Source of the DNA: Pelagisphaera sp964404745
GTDB taxonomy: Bacteria; Verrucomicrobiota; Verrucomicrobiia; Opitutales; Opitutaceae
Direction of reading: 5' to 3'
Assembly: GCA_964404745.1 (NCBI GenBank)
Contig: CAYOLG010000010.1
Span: 62,001-126,000, forward strand
Length of the DNA: 64,000 nucleotides
Positions 37,219-46,467 of this stretch are shown one piece after another. Below the pieces are notes generated by a model that ran no database searches, was not told where the DNA came from, and saw only the letters and a list, made by a program, of their open reading frames with translations. The translations under genes were made by a program, and so were the position numbers. Position 1 is the stretch's first letter. The number at the start of each line of letters is the position of its first letter.

Positions 37219-38292
37219 TCAGCCGCGGAATTGGCCCTCGGCCACCTCTACGGTTTTCCAATCGCTACTCCGGCAAACCTCTGGCCTTTCTGTGCCTGTA
37301 GCGATTAATTGGATATCATCAATTAGTAGTTCCCAGAATCGCTCCCGCCGATTCGTATCGAGCTCGGCAAAGGCATCGTCCGCCAAGGCGACAGGGAGCA
37401 ATCCCATTCGATCTTTCCAGTACTGAATGATTGCCAAGGACAAGGCCAATGTAATTGATCTCTGCTGTCCCTCCGAGGCGTAGTCGCTAGCCGGCAATCG
37501 ATTGACGAAAAGCGCATAGTCATCCCGATGAGAACCTTGACTGGTAGACTGCAAATAGCGATCCCGCTTCCGATTTTTGTCGAGAATATCCAAAAAATCC
37601 CCTTCCTTCTCGACTGTCGCGCTTGGAGCATACTCGATACCCATCTTTTCCACTTTGCCTGCAAGAGTTTCGTAAATGGGTTCCGCTATTTCCCGAAGCT
37701 CTCTCACGATCTCCCGTCGAGTCCAGCCTATCTTCAACGCGGGGCCATCCATCTGCTTTTCGAAGGCCGCGACAACCGTCTCGCTCTCATCCGATTTGAG
37801 TAGGGCATTTCTCTCCTGCAAAAGCTTCTGGTAGGTCTGCAGAGAAGCAAAATACTCCCTGTCAACTCCGCATATAAACGTATCAAAAAAACGTCTACGT
37901 CCACCGGGAGGCCCTCTGGTTAATTGTAAATCGTTCGACGATAGCACCACCGTGGGATATCTTCCGGCGAAATCGGATAATCGCTTGACGGGATCGGAAT
38001 CTATTTTCACTTCTTTGCCGGATTTCTTGATTCGGGCCTCAACGATAGTATCCCCAGACTCTTCGCACTCTAAGTCGTAACGAATCTCCGAATACTCTCC
38101 CTTCGGTCCGATGATAACCTTGTTTTCATGGGTTCGGAATGGTCTCAATGCCGTAACCATTGCCAATGCCTCCAAAAAGTTCGTCTTTCCCTGTCCGTTC
38201 GCCCCGTGCAGAAATATTCTTCGAGAATCCAGATCAATCCGAGCCTGGCTAATGTTGCGATAGTTGAAGAGGCTGACTTTTTTGAAATTCAT
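37219..38292 (-). CDS. recF: DNA replication and repair protein RecF
   Basis: RecF (357 residues) is an SMC-like ATPase that loads RecA at single-strand gaps. The start KKVSLFNYRNI leads into Walker A HGANGQGKTNFLEALA; then come FRTHE, the LTRGPPGGRRRFFD block, the signature YASEGQQRSITLALSLA, and Walker B with LLPVALADDAFAELD followed by RRERFWELL. Length fits the family. dnaA, dnaN and gyrB are not adjacent, so there is no sign of oriC here. It converges on the tRNA-linked element and starts 15 bases after queE. Confidence 0.95.
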   Translation of the reverse strand: MNFKKVSLFNYRNISQARIDLDSRRIFLHGANGQGKTNFLEALAMVTALRPFRTHENKVIIGPKGEYSEIRYDLECEESGDTIVEARIKKSGKEVKIDSDPVKRLSDFAGRYPTVVLSSNDLQLTRGPPGGRRRFFDTFICGVDREYFASLQTYQKLLQERNALLKSDESETVVAAFEKQMDGPALKIGWTRREIVRELREIAEPIYETLAGKVEKMGIEYAPSATVEKEGDFLDILDKNRKRDRYLQSTSQGSHRDDYALFVNRLPASDYASEGQQRSITLALSLAIIQYWKDRMGLLPVALADDAFAELDTNRRERFWELLIDDIQLIATGTERPEVCRSSDWKTVEVAEGQFRG

Positions 38293-38307
38293 TCTCTGGG
38301 ATCGGTA

Positions 38308-38985
38308 TCAGAATCCAAGCTTTGGGTTACCGCCGAGCGGCTTTGGAGCAGCCGATCCTGTATCTAGAATGTCCGCCTGGTAGAACTTGTGGGCTTGAAT
38401 ACCTGCCCTGAAAGGCGAGCCGCGCCGCTTAACAAATTCGGTTATCTGGTTTAAAACATCGGCTTTAGAATGCTGCGACCATTCTGGATTTAGCCAAATC
38501 GGCCTTTCATCAGTGTAGCCGGAAAGAAAGGCAACCCACTCATCTAAGGCCCCGCCGTTATCAACAATCACCTTGAATTCATTTGCTCTCTCCAGGACGC
38601 TCGGCACGGGCAAAGACTCCCTCTTAGGGCTTAGTGTAACCCAGTCCCATTCGCCTGATAGCTCGCGGCATCCTGATGTCTCTAAATGGCGAGGCAAACC
38701 CGCTCTACCCAACTCAATTGTCAAGCTCTCCAAATTGTGGACTACCGGTTCTCCGCCTGTTACAACAACGATTTCCGGCTCCGCCTTCAATGCCAGTTGG
38801 GCCAATTCCCTCGCTTCTAGCTTGTCAATGCGAGCCGGAACATAGTCTGGATGCCAAGTGCCAGCCGAATCGCACCACGGGCAATGAACTGGACACCCGA
38901 ATAGGCGAATAAAGAACGCCGACTTGCCAAGATGGGCGCCTTCACCCTGCCAAGAATGGAAAGTCTCGTAAACCGGATAAGGCAT
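38308..38985 (-). CDS. queE: 7-carboxy-7-deazaguanine synthase QueE
   Basis: A 225-residue radical SAM enzyme that converts 6-carboxytetrahydropterin into 7-carboxy-7-deazaguanine on the way to queuosine. The N-terminal substrate motif is ETFHSWQGEGAHLGKSAFFI, and the cluster ligands are Cys31, Cys35 and Cys38 (CPVHCPWC). ILVVTGGEPVV-type sequence (VVVTGGEPVV) and HLETSG follow. Its ATG overlaps the queD stop by one base (TAATG). It completes the queC-queD-queE operon. Confidence 0.95.
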   Translation of the reverse strand: MPYPVYETFHSWQGEGAHLGKSAFFIRLFGCPVHCPWCDSAGTWHPDYVPARIDKLEARELAQLALKAEPEIVVVTGGEPVVHNLESLTIELGRAGLPRHLETSGCRELSGEWDWVTLSPKRESLPVPSVLERANEFKVIVDNGGALDEWVAFLSGYTDERPIWLNPEWSQHSKADVLNQITEFVKRRGSPFRAGIQAHKFYQADILDTGSAAPKPLGGNPKLGF

Positions 38986-39434
38986 TAAATTTGGTCCGGA
39001 GCAAAGGTCGCCCTGTTTCTAGAATCCTCGATCACGGTCACCGAAAGCAGATGAGCCCGACCGTCGGTAAGTCCGCGTATCATAGGATCTCCTACATGAT
39101 ACAAGTGCTTCGCCAACCCCTCGCTCGAACACTGATCGACCACATAAGCCTTGAATACGTTCCTCCCCAGCTGATCCATCATGCCCGTGAATTGATCCAG
39201 CATGGGGTCGTCCTGATTGAAAACACAGGCGTGATCCAGGTTTTCCGATATCCAGTCGCGCAGCGGCTTCAGCTTTCCAAAATCGACAACAAAACCACAT
39301 TCGTCCAATCGCTGGCACCCGAATTTAAAGGTAAAGCTCCAATTATGGCCATGGATTTGCCGGCAATGCCCGTCATGCTTGTGTTGCCTGTGAGCAAAGG
39401 GGATGTCGGAATAGGTTTTCTGGCAAGTAAACAT
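38985..39434 (-). CDS. queD: 6-carboxytetrahydropterin synthase QueD
   Basis: QueD (149 residues) is of the 6-pyruvoyl-tetrahydropterin synthase family and forms 6-carboxytetrahydropterin from dihydroneopterin triphosphate. The zinc histidines lie in PFAHRQHKHDGHCRQIHGHNW, written here in two parts: PFAHRQHKHDG and CRQIHGHNW, with the catalytic Cys before QIHGHNW. GFVVDFGKLK, LDHACVFN and VTVIEDSRNRATF are also typical. It is five bases downstream of queC and overlaps queE by one base. Confidence 0.94.
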   Translation of the reverse strand: MFTCQKTYSDIPFAHRQHKHDGHCRQIHGHNWSFTFKFGCQRLDECGFVVDFGKLKPLRDWISENLDHACVFNQDDPMLDQFTGMMDQLGRNVFKAYVVDQCSSEGLAKHLYHVGDPMIRGLTDGRAHLLSVTVIEDSRNRATFAPDQI

Positions 39435-39439
39435 TGCCT

Positions 39440-40177
39440 CTATGTTGGCAAACGCCAGTCCGCATTGACAAGCGTTTCAAGCTCGGGGGCATCAGCTCCG
39501 TAACGCGTCGGATCCTCGACACCGGCCAAATAGAAAGCTTCCCGCCGCTCTATGCAGGTACCGCACCTCCCGCAATGCAAGTCGCCTCCCTTGTAGCAGG
39601 ACCAAGCTTCACCTAGAGGCGCATTTAGCCGATTCCCTTCCGCCACGATCTCCGATTTCGTCGAATCGACGAACGGGCGATACAACCGAACCGAGGCCCA
39701 ATCACTCTGCTGGATGGCCGCGTCCAAAGCAGCCGCAAACGACTCCCGACAATCGGGGTAAATGGCGTGATCGCCAGAGTGGGCCGCATAGGCAACCGCC
39801 TCCGCTTCCTTGGTGATCGCCCAAGCCGTGGCCAGAGAAATCAAAATCATATTCCGATTTGGCACCACCGTCGACTTCATCGACTCCTCTTCATAGTGCC
39901 CTTCGGGCACCGCCGACTGCGAATCGACTAATCCACTTTGGCCAAAAAGGCCAGCAATGGCCCTCAAATCCGCTACTTGATGCTCGATATCCAGCGATCG
40001 GCAAACGCTAGCAGCAACATCGATTTCTTTGCGGTGCTTCTGCCCATAATCGACACTCAGAGCTCCCCTGATATCTACACCGAGCTCTCTCATAGAGTAG
40101 AGCATAACCGTAGAGTCGATCCCACCTGAGTAGACAGCGACAACAGATTTCGGATGCTGAGCAGGGCCTAGCGACAT
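39440..40177 (-). CDS. queC: 7-cyano-7-deazaguanine synthase QueC
   Basis: QueC (245 residues) converts 7-carboxy-7-deazaguanine to preQ0 with ATP and ammonia. The PP-loop is VVAVYSGGIDSTVML near residue 12, followed by SVDYGQKHRKEI and VPNRNMILISLA. The C-terminal zinc site is WSCYKGGDLHCGRCGTCIERR with four cysteines. It is first in the queCDE operon. No preQ1 riboswitch was recognised upstream. folE and queF are not in the window. Confidence 0.95.
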   Translation of the reverse strand: MSLGPAQHPKSVVAVYSGGIDSTVMLYSMRELGVDIRGALSVDYGQKHRKEIDVAASVCRSLDIEHQVADLRAIAGLFGQSGLVDSQSAVPEGHYEEESMKSTVVPNRNMILISLATAWAITKEAEAVAYAAHSGDHAIYPDCRESFAAALDAAIQQSDWASVRLYRPFVDSTKSEIVAEGNRLNAPLGEAWSCYKGGDLHCGRCGTCIERREAFYLAGVEDPTRYGADAPELETLVNADWRLPT

Positions 40178-40734
40178 CGTGGCGGAGATAGAGAGGCCTG
40201 GAATTCAAGTCAAGGAGTCCTTTGGCGAACCCTCGGGCCTGAAAACGGCGGAAGTCATCTGATTGATTGTAATTTAAGTATCCGAAACGATCATGGAAGC
40301 GGACTATATCACGCCTACTCATTTCGAGCTACGGCGCCGCAAGTCGAACGCCCAATCGAAGAGTAGCGCAGGCATTCTACCTGTACCCTGTATAGTCCCG
40401 TCGCCCCGGGGTGAGGACGGATCCCCACGCTTCCGCAATCACGAAACAATTCGGCTGGTTGTGAAGAACCAGCCCTATAATCGGCTAGACGACTCGAAAA
40501 TACGGTATGGCTGCTTGCATGCCAGGCGTAGTCAAGCCATTGCGGAACGGCGTCGACTTAACTATTGTTTGCGGGATTGGACCAGCCGGGACCCGTCTTC
40601 GCTTCGACATTCGCCGAGCCAAGCTGTCGTACTCCTCCTTCGAAGACAATTCAAAAAGGTGGAGCTCGACCTCCGGGCGAGCTTAAATTGATGCCGAGCT
40701 CCTTTAGTAATCGCCCAAGCTCATACCCGAATTT
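40178..40734. other. Non-coding region with three REP-like hairpins
   Basis: An open frame of 132 codons (40293-40691) is not credible as a gene, because it runs through several inverted repeats and shows no family. Hairpins are CAGG/CCTG at 40369-40383 (preceded by GTAGCG), GTGAGGA/TCCCCAC at 40411-40428, and GCTCGACC-TCC-GGGCGAGC at 40664-40682. They resemble elements at 49219-49287 and 53518-53532. The region separates the queC and propeller-protein transcripts. Confidence 0.5.
40658..40682 (+). repeat. REP-like hairpin with TCC loop
   Basis: GGTGGA is followed by GCTCGACC (40664-40671), loop TCC, and GGGCGAGC (40675-40682), with seven of eight pairs. The layout, a GGT-rich head, then a stem, then a TCC loop, is shared with the elements at 49219-49287. 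Confidence 0.45.
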
Positions 40735-41847
40735 TCAGTTCCTTGAATCCAAACGGGTAATTCGCACCCGCTGGCCTTTACCCGCCCCAGCATCTCCAGT
40801 TTCTTCCGGCATGGCTAGGATGTAATCGCCGCCCGATAGCGGCAAATAGTCGAATTTACCGGGTGTCGAATAGGTCATTTCCGGCTTGAAGCGAACCAAT
40901 CGGGCCGATTTCCGATTTCTCGGAATCAGCAATTCCCCTTTCGCGCTGGCTATCAAGGTCCGACCATTCGGAGAGATGATCATACTGGCCAAGGATGTCA
41001 GTTCTCGAACGACAGTCTCAATCTTCATGACCTCCGTGAAATTGCGGCTGCTTACCTTGAATACGGATCCTCGCGAGGCGCCTTGCAAATGATTGGCCAG
41101 AAAATATACCGCATCCTCCTGCGGGTGGTAGGAAATATCTCCGGGGATACTCGATATCTTCATGACATCCACTCTAGATGGGCTCTCGCCGCTGAACATT
41201 TGCTGCATACCGGAAACGCTAATTCGGTAGATGACTGGCTGGGCCTTGAGACGATTCCTAAATAGATTTCCGCCGATTCCAGTATCCGCAATGTAAAGGT
41301 TTCCACTCCGATCGAAACTCATGCTGTTGGGTGAGATTAATGGGTGCTCGCCATTGAATCGCAGATCCGCTTCTGGGCTGAAATCGGCTTTGGCCAGCGT
41401 TTTGCCAGTCAAAGGATCGAAGAGCGTGAATCCTATCAAATCGTCGGACGCATTTTTCTCCATCCTCCCGTCTTCGGATTCGATTAGCGGCGTTCCCGAA
41501 ACCAGGATCAAGGAACCCTTCGGAGCTACGCCTTCAAGCTCGACCGGTAAAAAGTCTATATCCGACGGGGCCGTCAATCCGACGACAAAGCGCCTGCTCG
41601 CAACCTTGAACTGCAAGTCCGCGTTCACCGACATTTTCGTTATCGAGCCCGCTCCTCTTCGGGCCCCCACCTCTCCGCGAGAGCGATTGACGACAAACAA
41701 AGCCTTCCCATCTGGAGCGAAAACCGTGGCGACCGGTCGATCAAATCCCGACAGATCCTCAAGAACCTCGGGCCGTGCCGAGCCCAACGAAGCGAAACTA
41801 ATCGAAATTGCAGCAACTAGGAAAATACGAAGCGAATAAGAGGTCAT
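40735..41847 (-). CDS. Secreted NHL/SMP-30-like beta-propeller protein
   Basis: A 370-residue protein with a signal peptide (FLVAAISISFASLGSA, cleaved near residue 24). The rest is a repeated beta-propeller: VATVFAPDGKALFVVNRSRG, APSDIDFLPVE, PNSMSFDRSGNLYIADTG, GDISYHPQEDAVYFLAN and ASMIISPNGRTLIASAKGEL are propeller strands of the NHL or ScyD/SMP-30 kind. No catalytic set is certain. It may bind or modify sugars or lactones outside the cytoplasm. Its downstream neighbours are queCDE, across a 557-base gap. Confidence 0.75.
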   Translation of the reverse strand: MTSYSLRIFLVAAISISFASLGSARPEVLEDLSGFDRPVATVFAPDGKALFVVNRSRGEVGARRGAGSITKMSVNADLQFKVASRRFVVGLTAPSDIDFLPVELEGVAPKGSLILVSGTPLIESEDGRMEKNASDDLIGFTLFDPLTGKTLAKADFSPEADLRFNGEHPLISPNSMSFDRSGNLYIADTGIGGNLFRNRLKAQPVIYRISVSGMQQMFSGESPSRVDVMKISSIPGDISYHPQEDAVYFLANHLQGASRGSVFKVSSRNFTEVMKIETVVRELTSLASMIISPNGRTLIASAKGELLIPRNRKSARLVRFKPEMTYSTPGKFDYLPLSGGDYILAMPEETGDAGAGKGQRVRITRLDSRN

Positions 41848-41991
41848 ACGCGCAGGAGATCGTTTGAGAAGCTAGGCAAGATTTGCAGCGCTGTCAAAGC
41901 AAGCGTTTACACCTCGATTGTCGAGAGCGTAGACCACGTCATCTCCAACATCTTCGGACGCTAAACCATCCAGCCAGATGTCGAACCCCAT

Positions 41992-43335
41992 CTAATCCAA
42001 AAGCTCAATCTCCAGCTTGTAGGGCTTCGGAATGGCCAGTCTATGGATCTCGTCCTCCCACTCGCGAGCGCGTTCCAACAATAGCTGGCCTTCAACTTTG
42101 ATCGTTTCCAACGCGACTCGAAAAGCGTCGGAATCAACTCCTTCGCGCCTCCGCACAGCCTTAAGCCTTGCCTGTAAATCCCGGTGAGGGCGAATTGCCC
42201 GGTCATTTCGCAGAGCATTCAATTCCGCCAGCCTCAACGATTGACGATACCCAGGGGCGTTTATCCTGCTTTCCAGACTGACGCCTTGCTCGAGCTCCCG
42301 GTCGCTCGCAGTCAACACGATTACACCGTTCATCTTAACCTGGAATCGCCCACTCGGGAGTCCGCGTACAACTAGGCTGTCCTCGTTGATCGGCATCTGC
42401 TTTAAAGCGTCTAGAAATCCTTCGCTCGGGTCGTCCACATAAAGCCAAGGTTCAGGCCCAATTGAACCCGTTGCGATCAAAACCCAGGGCAGAAACTTGG
42501 GAGTAATTGTCGCTATCAATCCATCCTCGCCAATCCGATCCAAACGGACAGCTCCATCGGACTCTAAGCTGCCGCTGTCCTGCAAATCGACAAGCGCGTG
42601 ATTGACCCGCTTCCTGGCGCCCGCAAATGATTGAGCCATATCCACCGCAATCCAGGCCATCCCCGATGGATCCGGGTGTATCGAATCGGGAGAAAAGGCA
42701 AACAAGGGATTCGACTGGCGCCGCCTCGCTGTTTCGTTTAACATCGTTCGACCGATATCGATGAAGACTAGGCCTTGCTCAGTTGCTAGATCCTCTAGCC
42801 AATCGCCATAGTGGACTAGCTTTTCATTGTATCCAGAATAGGCATTCAGTCTGGCAAATCTGAATTCGGGATCGCCCAGTCTTCGAGCGTATTGCTTGTA
42901 GTCGAACATAGTCGGCGACAAAAGCGCTACACGGGTTCCCAACGAGGCAAATCGCTCGACAGCTTGCGCCACGCCACCTTGGTATTGAGCAAAATTCTCT
43001 TTGTCGAACGGCATATAGCGGCCATCGTTCATACCGAGCAGCAACGTAGCCCACTGGGCCTTCCGCCAAGCGACATCCACATCGAAGCGATCAAGCAGAT
43101 CCTTAGCATCATCGCCTTTGATTCCCGCATTGGCGAAACGCAATTTCTTGTCATAGAAACGTGTATACAAGAAATTCTCCAAATACTGGGTGTACCCGCA
43201 TTGATGAGTGATCGAATCTCCCGCCCAAAGCACGAGATCGCCCTCCTCCGGATCAAACCAATCGCCAGAGCTCGCAGTGACTAAAAAAAGAAGCCAAAAA
43301 AATAGTCCCGCAAGCGATCGAACCATCCCGAACAT
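41992..43335 (-). CDS. Secreted SGNH/GDSL-type hydrolase
   Basis: A 447-residue esterase-like protein with a signal peptide (SLAGLFFWLLFLVTAS). SGNH blocks are visible: block I VLWAGDSITHQCGY with the nucleophile Ser, block II FANAGIKGDD with Gly, block III TLLLGMNDGRYM with Asn, and block V DSIHPDPSGMAWIA with Asp and His. The C-terminal 200 residues are beta-rich and then helical, with no clear family. Such proteins deacetylate glycans in many Verrucomicrobia. ATG at 43335 follows CGGGAAGTT; ATG at 43326 is an alternative. A highly structured leader lies 72-152 bases upstream. Confidence 0.85.
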   Translation of the reverse strand: MFGMVRSLAGLFFWLLFLVTASSGDWFDPEEGDLVLWAGDSITHQCGYTQYLENFLYTRFYDKKLRFANAGIKGDDAKDLLDRFDVDVAWRKAQWATLLLGMNDGRYMPFDKENFAQYQGGVAQAVERFASLGTRVALLSPTMFDYKQYARRLGDPEFRFARLNAYSGYNEKLVHYGDWLEDLATEQGLVFIDIGRTMLNETARRRQSNPLFAFSPDSIHPDPSGMAWIAVDMAQSFAGARKRVNHALVDLQDSGSLESDGAVRLDRIGEDGLIATITPKFLPWVLIATGSIGPEPWLYVDDPSEGFLDALKQMPINEDSLVVRGLPSGRFQVKMNGVIVLTASDRELEQGVSLESRINAPGYRQSLRLAELNALRNDRAIRPHRDLQARLKAVRRREGVDSDAFRVALETIKVEGQLLLERAREWEDEIHRLAIPKPYKLEIELLD

Positions 43336-43406
43336 AACTTCCCGAGCCAAGCAGCCTAGCGTTTTCGAGGCAAGCAATTAGCCGAGTATAGGTTCCGGAT
43401 AATTTA

Positions 43407-43487
43407 GCTGATACCATCTTTAGTAAATTTCCCTCGGCAAGCCCCGAGGCCTTTACCCTGAGTGAATAAAGATGGTATGAAATCAGC
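43407..43487 (-). ncRNA. Structured leader or small RNA element
   Basis: An 81-base nested fold. The outer stem is GCTGAT/ATCAGC, the main stem is a perfect 12-base pair (ATACCATCTTTA with TAAAGATGGTAT), and inside are GTAAA/TTTAC and the hairpin CCTCGG/CCGAGG. It lies between the YdjM-like gene and the SGNH hydrolase gene, both on the minus strand, so it could be the hydrolase leader, an attenuator, or a small mobile hairpin element. The strand is inferred from the neighbours. Confidence 0.45.
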
Positions 43488-43584
43488 GTTTCGATAGCTT
43501 CGATAATGGTAGGGCGGTTTGTCCCCAAGCAGCCGCGTGATTCAGCTAACTCGGCTGTTCTTCCACCTATACGCTTGCGTCAGG

Positions 43585-44664
43585 CTAAGGAGGAGTAGTC
43601 GAGCGTAGGATCAGCCCTGCCTTTCGAAAATCACTGTCCGGATTCGCATAGGGTTCCAAATCTTGGCCGCGAATCATCTTGAGAAGCTTACCAACCGCTT
43701 CGTCGTCGGCATTCCTGAAATTGAGAAACGGAGCATGTAGGTCCGGTTTCGCCGAATCGACTGCTATCCCCCATAACGGGTCGGCCGAATTCGGAAGCAA
43801 CGCGTAACGAGCGTCGCCAATGACGTTATCCCGATCCGGATGCCAAGCCAAATAGCCGTCAGAGAAGTGATTGAATCGGTCAATGTCACGACTGAGCGTC
43901 GAACCCAGTTCTATGCCCGCCTTTAATTCGACTAAGTCCACTCCCTTCGCCACTGTGCCGGGATATAGTTTTGCTTCCGCATCGAATAAGCCAACCCGGA
44001 TCGCTTCGACATGGATATCCCCATCCCATATGTAGAGGCCTCGCCAGACAAGCAGATTGGCAAAGGATGGCTTCACCGTAAATCGGGCCGCATCGTAATG
44101 CCCTCTTGAGAGAGCCAGTTCCTCCAATGCCGTGCTCGCTCGCTTGTTTTGAACCAGACCGAACAAGAGATATAGCCCAGCATAGACGAATGCGATCCGA
44201 GAGAATAGCCGTTTCTTAGCGATGAAGGTCGCTAGCAACAGCGCGAGAATGCCACCCGTGAATACCGGATCGATTATAGAGATGATATTCCAGGCAATAC
44301 GGGACTCCGAGAACGGCCACAGTAAGCGTGTCCCGTAACTTGTACAGGCATCGAGCAACCCTGCCGTCGCGTATCCATAAACCGAATATAAATACAACTC
44401 GGAAATTGCCAATCGCTTACGAAGGAGAAGCCATAGGACCACAGCGCAAACCAGTCCTCCGATAGGAATAAAGGCAATCGAGTGACTGAAGTGACGATGA
44501 TACTCAATATTCAGAAGTGGATCCGCTTCCGATCGGATGAAAATGTCCGCATCAGCGAGCATACCCGCAGCCCATCCAACGCCAATCGCTATTCTAGATT
44601 TGCTTCCTTTGCTAAACGATGCAGCGGCAACCGCTCCCATCGCCCCTTGGCTAATCGGATCCAT
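43585..44664 (-). CDS. YdjM-type membrane-bound metal-dependent hydrolase
   Basis: A 359-residue protein of the YdjM/LexA-regulated membrane hydrolase family (DUF457). The N-terminus has MDPISQGAMGA and a histidine-rich segment IEYHRHFSHSIAF typical of the metal site, plus an Asp-rich GMLADADIFI. About five membrane helices follow (for example VCAVVLWLLLRKRL and GGILALLLATFIA), then a soluble C-terminal part of about 170 residues. The in vivo substrate is unknown. ATG at 44664 has a good GGAGA ribosome-binding site; a TTG at 44688 is less likely. Confidence 0.85.
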   Translation of the reverse strand: MDPISQGAMGAVAAASFSKGSKSRIAIGVGWAAGMLADADIFIRSEADPLLNIEYHRHFSHSIAFIPIGGLVCAVVLWLLLRKRLAISELYLYSVYGYATAGLLDACTSYGTRLLWPFSESRIAWNIISIIDPVFTGGILALLLATFIAKKRLFSRIAFVYAGLYLLFGLVQNKRASTALEELALSRGHYDAARFTVKPSFANLLVWRGLYIWDGDIHVEAIRVGLFDAEAKLYPGTVAKGVDLVELKAGIELGSTLSRDIDRFNHFSDGYLAWHPDRDNVIGDARYALLPNSADPLWGIAVDSAKPDLHAPFLNFRNADDEAVGKLLKMIRGQDLEPYANPDSDFRKAGLILRSTTPP

Positions 44665-44907
44665 TCTCCTGCCTTTCTTCAGCTCCAATCATCAAAACTT
44701 GTCTCTCGCAGCCTTGCATCACTGCCTGCAGATGGACGCAGATGAACCCGGATTTTTCAAGAGGTGAATTGTCTGTAGAGTTCGAATAACCAATGGGTAA
44801 TCCCGCATTCACCTATTGGCGTCAACTTTAGTCACTTACAGCGCAAGCGAGTTTCTTATGACAAGCTATACGCGTATCTTCGTTAAGTTGGCGCCGACGC
44901 ACATCCA

Positions 44908-44930
44908 CGGGCAGACATCCGATTTGCCCG
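44908..44930 (-). terminator. Hairpin after the PQQ-propeller gene
   Basis: CGGGCA (44908-44913) pairs with TGCCCG (44925-44930) around an 11-base loop directly after the stop codon of the minus-strand gene. No U-tract follows; it could stabilise the mRNA end or belong to the REP-like hairpins. The remaining part of 44665-44907 shows nothing. Confidence 0.35.
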
Positions 44931-44931
44931 C

Positions 44932-46467
44932 CTAGTTCGACACGGGGAGTTGGTAGCAGGCCGCTTCCAGGTGATTTCTCACCAGAAGATAAGGCCCTAC
45001 CATAGCGGGCGGATTCCACGTCTTGCCCTTCAAAGCTGCGAATCTCCCTAGAACAATAACCTCGATCGGATTGGGATCCAGGAGGATTACCTCACCGTTT
45101 TCCGCCATCAGCAACAACCAGCGATCTCCCAGTATCACCTGCCCATGACCATATCGGCCCTGCTTCCACGCTCTCCGGCCCGTCTCGACATCAACGCAAG
45201 TTAACACGCCATCATCTAAGCCATAAAGGTATCCATCTCTGAATACGAAATTATTGAATTTGGCTTTTAGGTGAAGACTTCGCCAAACTTGTTCAGCCCG
45301 AAATGGCCCCTCGGACAGCGTTACCTCGAAAAGATCCGCGCCCGCGCCGTATCCACTAGAAATGGCGAATCGATTGCCTGTCGTTCTAACGGGTATAGCT
45401 ACTCGAGGCGTGCCCTTGGATCGCGTCCAAGGGTACTCCCAGCGGATACTCCCGTTTTCCACACTATGGGCCGCCACACCAGAGGCGTTGAAAATCAAAA
45501 CCTGTTGCTCCCCTTCGATTTCATGAACCACTGGCGAACTCCAATGGGCCCGATCGCTTCCCGCTGCCCAAACAAGGGAGCCAGAAAACTTATCGTAGGC
45601 CACAAGCGAATTCCCATCAGGCCCCCCGGGACTCAGAATGACTAGCCCGTCATGAACCAGTGGCGAACCCGCGACTCCCCAATCCGGAAGCTCAGCCCCG
45701 TGCCTTTCGAGAATATTTAAGCCCCAAAGCTTCTCGCCCGAAAAAAGTTCTAGGCAACTTAACTCGCCAGTAGCCCCGACCGCGTAAACGCGATTCCCAT
45801 CGATTGCCGGCGTCGCCCTCGGTCCAACTCCTCCCAGAACATTGTCATATCTGGCGGATACGCTGGACTCCCAAAGCTTTTCTCCGGTCAGCAAATGGTA
45901 GCACGAAACCAGCTCGCTATCTCCCCGTTGCTCTTGGGTAACCGCCTGCGTACCGGAGATAGCGAATCCAGACCAAGCCTCTCCCATCCGCTGACGCCAA
46001 AGCAACTTTGGCCCATTGGTGGACCAATCGAGGGTAAGATCAGCGCCCGTTACAGTAGCGTTACGAGTAGGGCCCAGAAACTGCTGATAAACCCCGCCGA
46101 TAGCTATCTCTTCAACCTCAACGTCGACAGTCTCCGATTTATCAGCAGAAGACCAACGCCACTTGATGATGGGTATTAAGTCACCCGAGACACCCTCATA
46201 GCGAAACAGGGAGACTAAAAGGACCGAAACCAAACCGATGAACCCCAAAACCCGGAGGCGGGCTCGCCAGGCCATTCGCGAAAACGAAACCGACCACAAC
46301 AGCGAAAGGGTTAAGCAAAACGCCAGAATTGCCATGTTTCGAATAACTCCTTGTTGACGTGAAACTTCCTCCCCGAATTGAGTGCTCACTAAAATTCCCG
46401 CAACCCCTAGGCCCCAGATAATCCACAGTGGCCACCAACGAATTTGTCGCTTTTCCGCGGTTTTCAT
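44932..46467 (-). CDS. Membrane-anchored PQQ-like beta-propeller protein
   Basis: A 511-residue protein. Three N-terminal hydrophobic segments lie within the first 95 residues (PLWIIWGLGVAGILVS, MAILAFCLTLSLLWSV and VLGFIGLVSVLLVSL), followed by a short linker. From about residue 125 it has PQQ-type blades with repeated GEKLWE, GSLVWAAG and GRRAWKQGRYGHGQ motifs, beginning FLGPTRNATV, as is usual for outer verrucomicrobial PQQ propellers. It has no quinoprotein active-site set, so it is probably a binding or assembly scaffold. It is divergent from the phytase-like pseudogene. Confidence 0.85.
   Translation of the reverse strand: MKTAEKRQIRWWPLWIIWGLGVAGILVSTQFGEEVSRQQGVIRNMAILAFCLTLSLLWSVSFSRMAWRARLRVLGFIGLVSVLLVSLFRYEGVSGDLIPIIKWRWSSADKSETVDVEVEEIAIGGVYQQFLGPTRNATVTGADLTLDWSTNGPKLLWRQRMGEAWSGFAISGTQAVTQEQRGDSELVSCYHLLTGEKLWESSVSARYDNVLGGVGPRATPAIDGNRVYAVGATGELSCLELFSGEKLWGLNILERHGAELPDWGVAGSPLVHDGLVILSPGGPDGNSLVAYDKFSGSLVWAAGSDRAHWSSPVVHEIEGEQQVLIFNASGVAAHSVENGSIRWEYPWTRSKGTPRVAIPVRTTGNRFAISSGYGAGADLFEVTLSEGPFRAEQVWRSLHLKAKFNNFVFRDGYLYGLDDGVLTCVDVETGRRAWKQGRYGHGQVILGDRWLLLMAENGEVILLDPNPIEVIVLGRFAALKGKTWNPPAMVGPYLLVRNHLEAACYQLPVSN

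Noticed and set aside
36981..37301. 106-codon open frame across tRNA-Gln
   Set aside because: It runs through the tRNA and the structured repeat, so it is not a protein gene.
37219..38292. recF as a marker of oriC
   Set aside because: There is no dnaA, dnaN or gyrB beside it and no cluster of DnaA boxes was seen.
40178..40320. Possible preQ1 riboswitch before queC
   Set aside because: The compact preQ1-I pattern (short hairpin followed by an A-rich tail) was not found, and the longer class II pattern was not recognised.
40293..40691. 132-codon open frame on the plus strand
   Set aside because: It crosses three hairpin repeats, has no recognisable motif and no ribosome-binding site, and a composition typical of a chance frame in GC-rich DNA.
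43407..43487. Hammerhead ribozyme-like pieces (CTGAT... and ...GAAA) in the structured element
   Set aside because: The conserved CUGAUGA core is incomplete and the strands that flank it pair with each other in a way a hammerhead does not allow.
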